In this document: positions 1 to 7,249 of the stretch, one piece after another
Layout: every line of letters starts with the position of its first letter
Numbering within the stretch: the first letter of the stretch is position 1
Notes under the pieces: generated by a model
What the model was told of the DNA's origin: nothing
Database searches by the model: none
What the model saw: the letters and a program-made list of their open reading frames with translations, nothing else
Made by a program: the position numbers and the translations under genes
Source of the DNA: Chrysomallon squamiferum
Lineage: Eukaryota > Mollusca > Gastropoda > Neomphalida > Peltospiridae
Length of the DNA stretch: 12,500 nt
Direction of reading: 5' to 3'
Assembly (NCBI GenBank): GCA_012295275.1
Contig: CM022665.1
Coordinates: 47,857,102 to 47,869,601 of the forward strand

Positions 1-200
1 ATACGTGTGCATGTGCAGTGAGGCACATAAATGTAAGTTATAAAAATGCATGAATGCACACAATAACATTAATCATACAACATATCCGTGTTTCTGTCTC
101 AAAATTTACAAAAATAAAAAAGTGTTAAAGGTAATAAACATATTGTGGTGATGATTTCCATTTGTTTTAAGCTGATAACAAGAGTTCTAATGTGATAGAA
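1..200. other. AT-rich flank, no gene seen
   Basis: AT-rich single-copy-looking DNA with several ATGCAT/TGCATG-like words near the left edge. I see no ORF, RNA gene or recognisable site. The sequence enters from outside the window, so it could be intron or intergenic. Confidence 0.5.
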
Positions 201-201
201 C

Positions 202-256
<55 letters not shown>
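201..256. repeat. CA dinucleotide microsatellite
   Basis: About 28 CA units in a row, interrupted by a single G near position 206. Runs this long and pure are typical of animal genomes and usually vary in length between individuals. The alternating purine-pyrimidine sequence can adopt Z-DNA under supercoiling (general knowledge, not shown here). Confidence 0.97.
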
Positions 257-260
<4 letters not shown>

Positions 261-299
261 CACAGAGTATATACTGAGTACAAATATTCAGATTCGTCT

Positions 300-540
300 T
301 AACAGGTTTGTAGGCCCCCGGGCAAAGTCAACGCTCTGGGCTTCCTGCATATCCAGCCACGACAGATTTATTAAAAGCAATCCGCAGCATCCCAGGATGA
401 ATGCTTGGCTCCCTAGACGCGTGGGATCCCAGATTCACCGCCCATTTTTCCCCTTGGGGCTCCGGGGCCACTGCCCAGTGTAGCCACGCCTTAAAACGAC
501 CCCGAACACGACACAACACACACGACACAGTGCACACAGA
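300..540. other. Unexplained GC-rich island with open minus-strand frame
   Basis: This stretch is clearly richer in G and C than anything near it and contains CCCCCGGG, ACGCGT and the 10-bp palindrome TGGGATCCCA (422-431). A minus-strand frame is open from 537 to 328 (69 codons). It reads as a mixed, non-repetitive peptide with two Trp and several Cys, but matches no family I know. Read on the minus strand there is an AATAAA near 368-374, so a 3'-terminal exon or UTR, or a fragment of an old transposon, is conceivable. The right edge (510-540) fades into CA/CACGACA-like simple sequence. A gene is not established; the compositional island itself is secure. Confidence 0.4.
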
Positions 541-845
541 CTTGAAGCAGGATGCTGAATAACATCCGGGTACTGAATTCAGCTCCAGTGTACAGCATTT
601 CGAAGAAACGAGGAACTGTTTTGTTTACAATTTTGTTCTTCGTCTTCGTCGAATACCGCAAAAAATGAAACAAGGAAGTAAGACAAAAAGAGTCGAGAAA
701 CAGGAATAAGCACGTATCACAGTCGTTTGAATAAAGATCTGATCCTGTTCTTTAATGCAGTTTCATACGTACGCAAAATAAACCAGCTTGTTTATTCATG
801 TTTTTACAAAAGTAATCTGCTTAAATGTACTTCTTTTTCTTTTAC
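541..845. other. No gene seen
   Basis: Mixed-composition DNA joining the GC-rich island to the CTA array. The only open frame (minus strand, 673-491, 60 codons) overlaps the island's other frame and has no recognisable content. I see no RNA gene or repeat here. Confidence 0.5.
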
Positions 846-1173
846 TTCTTCTTCCTCTTCTACTACTACTAGTACTATTACCGCCACCACCACTACTACT
901 GCTACTACTACTGCTACTATTACTACTACTATTACTGTTACTGCTACTACTATTACTACTGTTGATTTTGCTACTATTACTACTACTACTATTGCTATTA
1001 CTACTACTACTACTACCAACACTACTACCACAACTACTGCTACTGCTGCTCTTAATGCTATTACTACTACTACTACTACTACTATTACTACTACTAATAC
1101 TGCTACTGCTGCTACTACTGTTACAACTACTACTCTACTACTACTACTACTACTTCTATACTACTACCTACTA
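846..1173. repeat. Imperfect CTA/TAG trinucleotide array
   Basis: About 330 bp made almost wholly of CTA/ACT trinucleotides with frequent ATT, GCT, GTT and ACC interruptions, entered through a TTC-rich stretch. The array lacks stop codons in several frames, so it gives spurious ORFs rich in Thr, Leu or Val on both strands. These are low-complexity artefacts and not proteins. The many interruptions suggest an old array. Two related arrays in opposite orientation lie at 9421-9622 and 10210-10394. Confidence 0.95.
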
Positions 1174-1520
1174 TCGGAATTTCTATTTTAACTCTACTTT
1201 AAATGAAGTAAAAGGAAAATTCATTCTAACATGAATGACTTTTGTAGTCTGCAGGTGACAGTCGGAGGTTTCGCAAGAAAATGAAATCTGATCCAGCAGG
1301 TGGAGTCGAGGCTGGGTGGATCCGGGGTCACAGTGGATCAGTGAGCATCTGTACAAAAAAAAAAAATAAAAAACATCCCGAGTTGACGTTATCAGTAAAC
1401 GTCTACGGTGAATCCCCCAATCAAGACACCTTTTCATTTTAATCGAGGCTTGCATTTGGAAAATTAGCAAACTAAAGTTTGCTTTTAATCATCAAAAGAA
1501 AAAAACAAAAAACAAAAACA
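1174..1520 (+). other. Balanced stretch with a possible small exon
   Basis: After the CTA array the composition becomes balanced. A plus-strand frame is open from 1249 to the TAA just after 1435. It is preceded by a TCTGCAG acceptor-like site ending at 1254 and contains a GTGAGC donor-like site at 1341-1346, which would give an 86-bp internal exon (1255-1340). The predicted peptide is basic at its start (RRFRKKMKSD) and Gly/Ser-rich after it, and I recognise no family. The frame has no suitable upstream start, and the run of A at 1355-1370 lies inside it. Chance is the simpler explanation. Confidence 0.12.
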
Positions 1521-1524
1521 TTTT

Positions 1525-1797
1525 GTGATGTGGTGTAGATTATCAGGTAATAAGAAAACTATTCTTTACGTTTTGATTAGAGGGTTATTTTTTTTTTGTG
1601 AAGTTTATGAACATCTTCTCTTTCGTCCTTCAGACCGCCATTTGCAGAAGAAGGTCACGTGCTTGTATGACGTGCACATGGGGCTACAGTGGACCGTGGT
1701 ACAGTGGATGACTTTTTCTTACACACTGGACTTCACTACCCAAGAACATCAAAGCTGGTTTGAAGAACCCGGGTGTTTGTCCATTCCATCCTAATGT
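1525..1797 (+). other. Weak exon-like open frame
   Basis: A plus-strand frame runs from the ATG at 1525 to a TAA ending at about 1794 (89 codons). The first third is Phe/Leu-rich and crosses a T run, which looks non-coding. From about 1634 the composition is balanced, and the point of change is a good splice acceptor (pyrimidine-rich tract ending CTTCAG at 1633). The 53 residues after it include RHLQKKVTCLYDVHMGLQW and are not low complexity. I cannot assign a family. If real it would be a 3'-terminal exon of a spliced gene whose other exons are not visible. A GTCACGTG E-box-like octamer lies inside it (1654-1661). Confidence 0.12.
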
Positions 1798-1837
1798 AGT
1801 TGATGATGAGTGGTCTTCCTTTGTTCCTCTGTGACAG

Positions 1838-2047
1838 ATCGAACAGAACACGAAGCGAATCAGTCACGTGAACCAGATACGTCAGCAACACTGGAACGAG
1901 TCGCATGCACTTGAGATGCAAACTCGAGCAGACGGAAGGAATAAGCCCCTTTCGAAAAGAACCAGCAGGAGAAAACGAGTCAGGATTTGGGAAGGGTTGT
2001 CTCGAGAATCTAATCCCAGTCAGGGAACCAATAAGAAAAGCTTCTGA
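1838..2047 (+). CDS. Possible 3'-terminal exon, basic protein, unrecognised
   Basis: A 69-codon frame is open from a pyrimidine-rich splice-acceptor-like site (CCTCTGTGACAG, ending at 1837) to a TGA at 2045-2047. The only in-frame Met is residue 27 (1916-1918), so as a single exon it would give just 43 residues. The peptide is hydrophilic and basic: a Gln/Asn/Arg-rich start followed by SKRTSRRKRVR at about residues 44-54, which resembles a nuclear localisation signal. I recognise no domain. A second plus-strand frame (1905-2096, 63 codons, Glu/Lys-rich) overlaps it. Two overlapping open frames in purine-rich DNA weaken the case for either. Chance openness in A/G-rich DNA is a serious alternative. 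Confidence 0.15.
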   Translation: MEQNTKRISHVNQIRQQHWNESHALEMQTRADGRNKPLSKRTSRRKRVRIWEGLSRESNPSQGTNKKSF

Positions 2048-2097
2048 AGAACGGAAAAGGAAGATTGAAAAACAAGGAGTCCCGAAAAATAACTAAA

Positions 2098-2266
2098 GTA
2101 GCTAAGACAAGCAGAAGAAACAACAAAAACAAACTGAAGCTGCAAACTAGTGTAGACGATTTATTTATTAATTTAATTATTTATATAATATTGTATTTTA
2201 TATTTTTTGTATTTTGTTTAACATTCTACTTGCATTTTCATTTTATTTTTTTATTTATTTATTTTT

Positions 2267-2268
<2 letters not shown>
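2098..2268. other. AT-rich spacer, no gene
   Basis: After the purine-rich segment the sequence turns T-rich (TTTATTTATT and similar) and leads into the TA tract that starts the duplicated unit. The apparent hydrophobic ORF across 2065-2304 is a translation of T-rich low-complexity DNA ending in the TA repeat and is not a credible protein. Confidence 0.6.

Positions 2269-2299
<31 letters not shown>
2269..2299. repeat. TA dinucleotide tract at duplication edge
   Basis: About 15 uninterrupted TA units. A shorter TA tract (3799-3814) sits at the equivalent place at the start of the second copy, so the tract marks the left boundary of the duplicated unit. It may have been the site of slippage or recombination. 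Confidence 0.9.
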
Positions 2300-2302
<3 letters not shown>

Positions 2303-2437
2303 AACGAGACAAAAATAAAATACTGAATTAAAGATATTCTTTTGTCGGTGTGTATTAGAATTCACTGTTACAGGCTAAAACACAGAATAATATATTGTAC
2401 ATACTTAGAATGGAAATGATATATATGAATATGGTAA

Positions 2438-2456
2438 CTACAACAACAACAACCAC

Positions 2457-2518
<62 letters not shown>

Positions 2519-2625
2519 ACAGTAACAATAATATTAATATTAATAAAAGCAACAACAATAATAACGACAACAGTTACAAAATAGTAATATTAACAATAAC
2601 AACAACAACAACAACAACAAAATAA
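2438..2625. repeat. Compound CAA/AAT/AAC array in copy A
   Basis: Successive blocks of CAA, AAT (2457-2485), AAC (2486-2518), mixed AAT/AAC and a final AAC block. The same order of blocks recurs at 3955-4135 in copy B, so the compound structure predates the duplication. Open frames over it encode only Thr/Asn/Ile runs and are artefacts. Confidence 0.95.
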
Positions 2626-2830
2626 CAGTAACAACATCAAGAATAACGATAATAATAATAGCTTCTATGAGTATAGTAAGAGTACATTTCATGTAGATGA
2701 CATTATTACTCTAATATTATATTTTATATCACAACATAGCTTTCGTCATTTTATTACAAAACTACAGAATTTTATTAGAAATATTTCACAGATGTGTAGT
2801 GAAACACATTTTAATATTTTTTTTTCACAA

Positions 2831-2983
2831 GGAAAACGAAATCACTGAGATGAAACCGGTCAGATGCTGATGGCTGATGACAAATAAAACAAACAATAAT
2901 CGATTTCTACTTTCGCTTTCGTTTTAGCTTTCGTTTTCCTCGTGTTTTATTTATTTATTTATTTTGGCGCGTGCTAAAACACG
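2831..2983. promoter_or_regulatory. IRF/ISRE-like sites within inverted repeats (copy A)
   Basis: Three GAAANNGAAA words, the core recognised by interferon regulatory factors, occur within about 110 bp: GAAAACGAAA on the plus strand at 2832-2841, and on the minus strand opposite 2911-2920 and 2929-2938. The first and last form a perfect 12-bp inverted repeat (2830-2841 with 2929-2940). Immediately downstream CGTGTTTTA (2941-2949) pairs with TAAAACACG (2975-2983) as a possible hairpin. All these words are unchanged in copy B (4359-4510). Binding is inferred from consensus only. In AT-rich DNA with GAAA words this may be coincidence. Confidence 0.25.
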
Positions 2984-3249
2984 TACAACTGCTAACATGT
3001 CAGCTGGTTTTGCCTGAGATAACTCGTGTATAGAGACGTGGGGGGGGGGGTGTTTCTGGAATATTTCCTTAGTTTCGTTTGTTTGTGAGACACAGTAGGT
3101 TGCTGTCTGCTTATTTGAAACGCTTAGGTCAGGACATTTTAAAATTTACACTTTAAGGACTTAATCTGAGAACATGATCTAAGTCTAAAAAAAAAATTCC
3201 AATTATATTTTCTTTAGAGCTTATGTACATACTCTGCAGGATTTTTGTG

Positions 3250-3570
3250 TAACTAATTTATTTATTTATATATTATTATTATTTTTAATATTTAAAAAAA
3301 ATGTATTTATTTATTATTATTTTTTCTAAATTTTTTTTTTATTTAAATATGTTTTAAATTTTTTTTTTCTAAATATTTTTTAAATTTATTTAATTATTAT
3401 TTTGTTTTCTAAATATTTTTATAAAATTTATTTATTTATTTATTATTAGTTTTTAAATATTTTCTAAATATTTTTTAAAATTTATTATTTATTCGTTTTT
3501 TTCTAAATATTTTTTAAAATTTAAATTTTTTATAATTTATTATATTATTTTATTTAATTTTTTAATTTTA
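3250..3570. repeat. AT-rich ~40-bp minisatellite in copy A
   Basis: About five degenerate units marked by CTAAAT followed by a T run, AAATTTATTTATT and ATTATT blocks (CTAAAT near 3326, 3368, 3409, 3462, 3501). The stretch is almost free of G and C. Long AT-rich tracts like this unwind easily and are sometimes matrix-attachment regions, but no function is shown. Copy B carries about seven units of the same repeat. Confidence 0.85.
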
Positions 3571-3649
3571 AAAAGATTTTTTTGTTGTTTTTAAACAATT
3601 TTGTTAGTGAAATAAAATGTGTGTGTGGATAACTATCCAAAAAATACAA

Positions 3650-3729
3650 GACGATATCGTCAATTTGACTGCACCAGAAAACAGATCGAAATTGAGGTCA
3701 AGGATCCTCAACCTGTGAAATGTTTCACA
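3650..3729. other. Cluster of short palindromes in unit tail (copy A)
   Basis: A perfect 12-bp palindrome GACGATATCGTC lies at 3650-3661, TTGAGG/CCTCAA pair across 3692-3711, and TGTGAAA-TG-TTTCACA forms a near-perfect 16-bp dyad at 3714-3729. The first and last recur intact in copy B (5285-5296 and 5349-5364). Their role is unknown. Confidence 0.5.
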
Positions 3730-3954
3730 ATGTTCTGATAAATATTACACTTGACACTTCAGTCAGTGGTGAAATACGACTTTGTATACAACTACTGCAT
3801 ATATATATATATATTTTAACGAGACAAAAATAAAATATTGAATTAAAGATATTCTTTTGTCAGTGTGTATTAGAATTTACTGTTACAGGCTAAAACACAG
3901 AATAATATATTGTACATACTTAGAATGGAAATGATATATATGAATATGGTACTA

Positions 3955-3970
3955 CAACAACAACAACCAC

Positions 3971-4038
<68 letters not shown>

Positions 4039-4135
4039 ACAGTAACAATAATATTAATATTAATAAAAGCAACAACAATAATAACGACAACAGTTACAAA
4101 ATAGTAATATTAACAATAACAACAACAACAACAAA
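3955..4135. repeat. Compound CAA/AAT/AAC array in copy B
   Basis: The block order matches 2438-2625 in copy A, with small unit-number differences and an A-rich ending in place of the last AAC units. It confirms that the array is an integral part of the duplicated unit. Confidence 0.95.
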
Positions 4136-4325
4136 AAAAGAACAGTAACAACATCAAGAACAACAATAATAATAATAGCTTCTATGAGTATAGTAAGAGT
4201 ACATTTCATGTAGATGACATTATTACTCTAATATTATATTTTATATCACAACATAGCTTTCGTCATTTTATTACAAAACTACAGAATTTTATTAGAAATA
4301 TTTCACAAATGTGAAGTGAAGCACA

Positions 4326-4346
4326 TTTTTTTTTTTTTTTTTTTTT
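4326..4346. repeat. 21-bp T homopolymer
   Basis: Pure T run interrupting copy B. Copy A and the third fragment both have TTTAATATTTTTTT here, so the run is a derived expansion in copy B. Such runs are also prone to sequencing error. Confidence 0.9.
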
Positions 4347-4358
4347 CTTTTTCACAAG

Positions 4359-4510
4359 GAAAACGAAATCACTGAGATGAGACCGGTCAGGTGCTGATGG
4401 CTGATGACAAATAAAACAAACAATAATCGATTTCTACTTTCGCTTTCGTTTTAGCTTTCGTTTTCCTCGTGTTTTATTTATTTATTTATTTTGGCGCGTG
4501 CTAAAACACG
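4359..4510. promoter_or_regulatory. IRF/ISRE-like sites within inverted repeats (copy B)
   Basis: Counterpart of 2831-2983. GAAAACGAAA is at 4359-4368, its partners lie opposite 4438-4447 and 4456-4465, and the CGTGTTTTA/TAAAACACG hairpin is at 4468-4476 with 4502-4510. All are unchanged, although the GAAACCGG word just downstream of the first site has mutated to GAGACCGG. The third fragment near 6250 has lost the first site. Confidence 0.25.
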
Positions 4511-4794
4511 TACAACTGCTAACATGTCAGCTGGTTTTGCCTGAGATAACTCGTGTATAGAGACGTGTGGAGGGGGGGTGTTTCTGGAATATTTCCTTAG
4601 TTTCGTTTGTTTGTGAGACACAATGCAGACTGCTGTCTGCTTATTTGAAACGCTTAGGTCAGGAAATTTTAAAATTTACACTTTAAGGACATAATCTGAG
4701 AACATGATCTAAGTCTAAAAAAAAAATTCCAATTATGTTATATTTAGAGCTTATGTACATACTCTGCAGGATTTTTGTGTAACTAATTTAGTTG

Positions 4795-5165
4795 TTTATT
4801 TACTATTATTATTTTTAAAATTTAAAAAAAAATGTATTTATTTATTATTATTTTTTTAAATATAATTTTTAAAATTTATTTATTTATTATTATTTTTTCT
4901 AAATATTTTTAAAAATTTATTTATTTATTATTATTATTTCTAAATATTTTTTAAAATTTATTTATTTATATTATTTTTCTAAATATTTTTGAAAATTTAT
5001 TTAATTATTATTTTTGTTTTCTAAATATTTTTTAAAATTTATTTATTATTATTTTTCTAAATATTTTTAAAATTTATTTAATTATTATTATTTTTTCTAA
5101 ATATTCTTAAAAATTTATTTATTTATTAGTTTTTCTAAATATTTTTTAAAATTTAAATTTTTTAT
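4795..5165. repeat. AT-rich ~40-bp minisatellite in copy B
   Basis: About seven units with CTAAAT marks near 4899, 4940, 4979, 5021, 5057, 5097 and 5135, giving a period of 36-41 bp. The array has two more units than copy A, so unit number has changed since the duplication. Confidence 0.87.
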
Positions 5166-5166
5166 A

Positions 5167-5168
<2 letters not shown>

Positions 5169-5234
<66 letters not shown>
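5169..5234. repeat. TTA array followed by 30-bp T run
   Basis: About a dozen TTA units pass directly into 30 consecutive T. Copy A has only a short, degenerate equivalent near 3535-3590, so this is an expansion specific to copy B. Confidence 0.93.
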
Positions 5235-5235
<1 letters not shown>

Positions 5236-5434
5236 TTTTTAAACAATTTTGTTCATGAAATAAAATGTGTGTGTGTGGATACAAGACGATATCGTCAATT
5301 TGGCTGCTCGAAAAAACGTTTCGAAATTGAGGTCAAGGCTCCTCAACCTGTGAAATGTTTCACAATGTTCTGTTAAATATTACACTTGACACTTCAGTCA
5401 GTGGTGAAATACGACTTTGTATTCAACTACTGCA

Positions 5435-6086
5435 CGTTTAAAACGCGTGATTTTTTCTTCTTTCAGTACTCACTATCTCTAACGTTTTTTATTTTGCAAA
5501 ATCGTAACACAGTGCTAAAAAGCAACTGTGGCCTGTTTATAGCTTTCGGGACAAAAAACAAAACAAACAAAAACACAAACAAAAAACAAACAACAAAAAA
5601 TCCCCCCCAAATCCCCAACAACATATGTTTTTTTTTTTTTTTAAAGTATTCATTACAAATTTTACCATCTAGCGGAACAAGAGACTCATAGATATCATTT
5701 TATATTCCAAAATTATTATGAAAACACAAAGAAAACGTGATGATAATATAATTTTACAACACTAGTCTAATTGTAGCTTCATGGTTTTCATATAACACTT
5801 CACATTATTTCAGTATCATCTCCTTCTATTATTATCGGCAGATATATATCGATTATTCGATTTGTATATATATCTTGCAATGTTGTTACTAATAATTTAT
5901 TCACAAATACGTACGTACATACACGCCAGCATAAATATGCATGTAAACATTATATCTTGATTTATGTATGAATTTCATAAAAGCGTGTTTTAACTTTCAA
6001 TTGCACATACAGCTTCACGCATAATTAATTATCTATACTTATCATATATGTGTATGACATACGTCTATATATGAAACACACTATAT
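5435..6086. other. Single-copy-looking DNA, no gene; A/C-rich and T-run low complexity
   Basis: The stretch right of the duplication holds A/C-rich simple sequence (5551-5619, ending in seven C and four C), a 15-T run (5628-5642) and an AT-rich region with ACGTACGTACAT-like words near 5910. A 101-codon plus-strand frame (5386-5691) starts inside copy B and crosses the A/C and T tracts, giving Lys/Asn/Thr and Phe runs. I judge it non-coding. Confidence 0.55.
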
Positions 6087-6262
6087 GTAACATCAAGGGT
6101 GTATATTTCATGTAGATGACAATTTTACTCTAATATTACGTTTTATATAACAAGAAGGCTTTCGTCATTTTATAACAAAACTTCAGAATTTTATTAGAAA
6201 TATTTCACTGGTATCTAGTTAAACACAATTTAATATTTTTTTCACAAGGAAGAAGAAATCGC
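6087..6262 (+). repeat. Third, diverged fragment of the duplicated unit
   Basis: From GTAACATCAAG (6087-6097) and then TTTCATGTAGATGAC (6106-6120) to CACAAGGAAGAAGAAATC (6243-6260) the sequence follows copy A at 2630-2640 and 2686-2843 in the same orientation. Identity is near 89 percent by eye. It lacks about 40 bp of AAT-rich sequence between the two anchors. It retains TTTAATATTTTTTT like copy A, not the T run of copy B, so it is informative about the ancestral state. It shows that the unit's core is older than the tandem duplication and may be a dispersed repeat family. Confidence 0.85.
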
Positions 6263-6617
6263 TTCATATTCGAAACGAAGCAGAAAAATTATGCACATAC
6301 TTGCAATAATTAAACGATGTACACATATATTACGTATTACACACGGAATGCAAACATACACCTACAGTTGTGGTTAGACTGTTTTTCAAGGTAAGTGTTT
6401 ATCATGACTACAGGTGTATAGTAACTGTCAGGTGACAAATACGATACAAAAGATAAAAAAAGACAAAAAAAAACAACAAAACAAACAAGGACTTTACTCG
6501 TGAGCTTAGAAAGATAAAATGACAGCACGGTGAATACACAGGCTATTTATTTACACAGCAACCACGATTTGAATTTTTTTTCTTCTGCAACAACACTGAC
6601 AATATTGTCGTGACTGT
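6263..6617. other. No gene seen
   Basis: AT-rich, mostly non-repetitive DNA. It contains a consensus-like splice donor (CAAGGTAAGT, 6387-6396) and an A-rich patch near 6450-6480. The minus-strand 63-codon frame (6528-6337) has a Phe/Val/Cys-rich stretch encoded by the A/C-rich patch and is not convincing. Confidence 0.5.
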
Positions 6618-7008
6618 AGATGTTTTGAAATTTAACTGGGTGAGTTGTTTTGGCGGGGCGAGGGGAACAACAGGCTCGCGTGAAATCATGGGCTGATCTA
6701 GAGAGGGTGTGGTAGCTGCTGCTGTGACTGATCAGCGTAGTCACAGAGGGTGTTGTGGTGTCGTCATTGGAGACAAAAGCTTAGTCGTGGGAAGGGCTGT
6801 GACTGATGATGGGTGGGGTCCAAAGAGGGTGTGAGATAATTTTATTTGCGATACAGAGAGAGAGGGAGGTAGCTGTGGGCAAGGTTTTGAAATGATGGGC
6901 GGATCTGGAAAGGGTGTGGTTGTGGTTTCGAAATGCATGAGGGGCGCGGCTGTGGGAAGTGTTGTGGACTGATGGCGGGGCGGTGATGAAGGGTGTGGTT
7001 TGTCATAG
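6618..7008 (+). repeat. G-rich degenerate minisatellite
   Basis: The plus strand is strongly G-rich and C-poor. A module of GAAAT, ATGGGC, GATCT and AGGGTGTGGT occurs at 6682-6713 and again at 6889-6920, identical at about 28 of 32 positions. Shorter echoes of GTGACTGAT (near 6724, 6801) and AGGGTGTG (near 6704, 6747, 6826, 6911, 6993) recur about every 70-90 bp. It is therefore an old, decayed tandem repeat. The opposite-strand frames here are Pro/Thr/Ser-rich translations of the repeat in two overlapping registers, not genes. The GGG clusters could favour G-quadruplex or R-loop formation, which is inference. Confidence 0.7.
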
Positions 7009-7080
7009 TCACGAAAAATTTAAACACGCGCGATTGAAATATCGAAACATTTAAATATTTGTGTCCGTGAAAGTAAAGTC

Positions 7081-7125
7081 AATAATAATAAAAAATATAT
7101 ATAAAATAAAAAAAATAAAAAAGTA

Positions 7126-7160
<35 letters not shown>
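7081..7160. repeat. A-rich tract and AAT array
   Basis: AAT, AAAAT and ATAT words lead into about 12 pure AAT units (7126-7160), joined without a gap to the GAA tract. The minus-strand frame over it is a poly-Ile/Leu artefact. Confidence 0.95.
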
Positions 7161-7188
<28 letters not shown>

Positions 7189-7196
7189 AAGAAGAA
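7161..7196. repeat. GAA triplet tract
   Basis: Twelve uninterrupted GAA units, followed by a few A-rich bases. GAA/TTC is a pure purine/pyrimidine repeat able to form intramolecular triplex DNA and known to be unstable in other genomes. It arises by a single T-to-G type switch from the adjoining AAT array. Confidence 0.96.
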
Positions 7197-7249
7197 AAAG
7201 TTCAGAATAATGAAATAAAATAATAAATAAATAAAATAACATAAATAAC

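Larger units (their letters stand above)
2299..3798 (+). repeat. Tandem duplication, copy A (about 1.5 kb)
   Basis: This unit is repeated directly downstream at 3813-5434. Both copies begin TTTTAACGAGACAAAA and end in GTGGTGAAATACGACTTTG followed by an ACTACTGCA end. Order inside: a unique leader (2299-2437), a CAA/AAT/AAC array (2438-2625), a unique core (2660-3240), an AT-rich minisatellite (3250-3570) and a unique tail (3590-3798). By eye, the non-repetitive parts differ at only a few percent of positions, mostly transitions, with length changes concentrated in the simple-sequence tracts. No coding frame is kept in the two copies. A G homopolymer of 11 (3040-3050) is specific to this copy; copy B has a shorter, interrupted G run. 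Confidence 0.93.
3799..5434 (+). repeat. Tandem duplication, copy B (about 1.6 kb)
   Basis: Direct repeat of copy A, starting with a short TA tract and TTTTAACGAGAC at about 3813 and ending at ACTACTGCA (5434). After this point the sequence departs from the copy A/copy B junction. It is longer than copy A mainly because of two extra 40-bp minisatellite units, a 21-T run (4326-4346) replacing a TTTAATATT stretch, and a TTA block followed by 30 T (5169-5234). A 14-bp segment after the GTGTGTGGAT at 3621-3630 in copy A is missing here. Unique parts remain about 97 percent identical by eye. No gene is seen inside. Confidence 0.93.

Noticed and set aside
727-1234. Thr-rich and Leu-rich proteins over the CTA array
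   Set aside because: The frames consist of translated trinucleotide repeat in several registers and on both strands. None has non-repetitive coding sequence of useful length.
2845-2861. Hammerhead ribozyme core (CTGAGATGAAACCGGTC)
   Set aside because: The order CTGA, GA, GAAAC, GGTC is reminiscent of a type I hammerhead, but a base of the CTGANGA box and all of stem II are missing, stem I bases do not pair, and copy B has GAGAC in place of GAAAC.
5386-5691. 101-residue plus-strand protein
   Set aside because: It begins inside the tail of the duplicated unit, is closed in copy A's equivalent context, and crosses A/C-rich and T-run simple sequence.
6368-6390. Micro-exon between CCTACAG and a consensus donor CAAGGTAAGT
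   Set aside because: The donor is good, but the acceptor lacks a pyrimidine tract and a donor of this quality is expected by chance in a window of this size on two strands.
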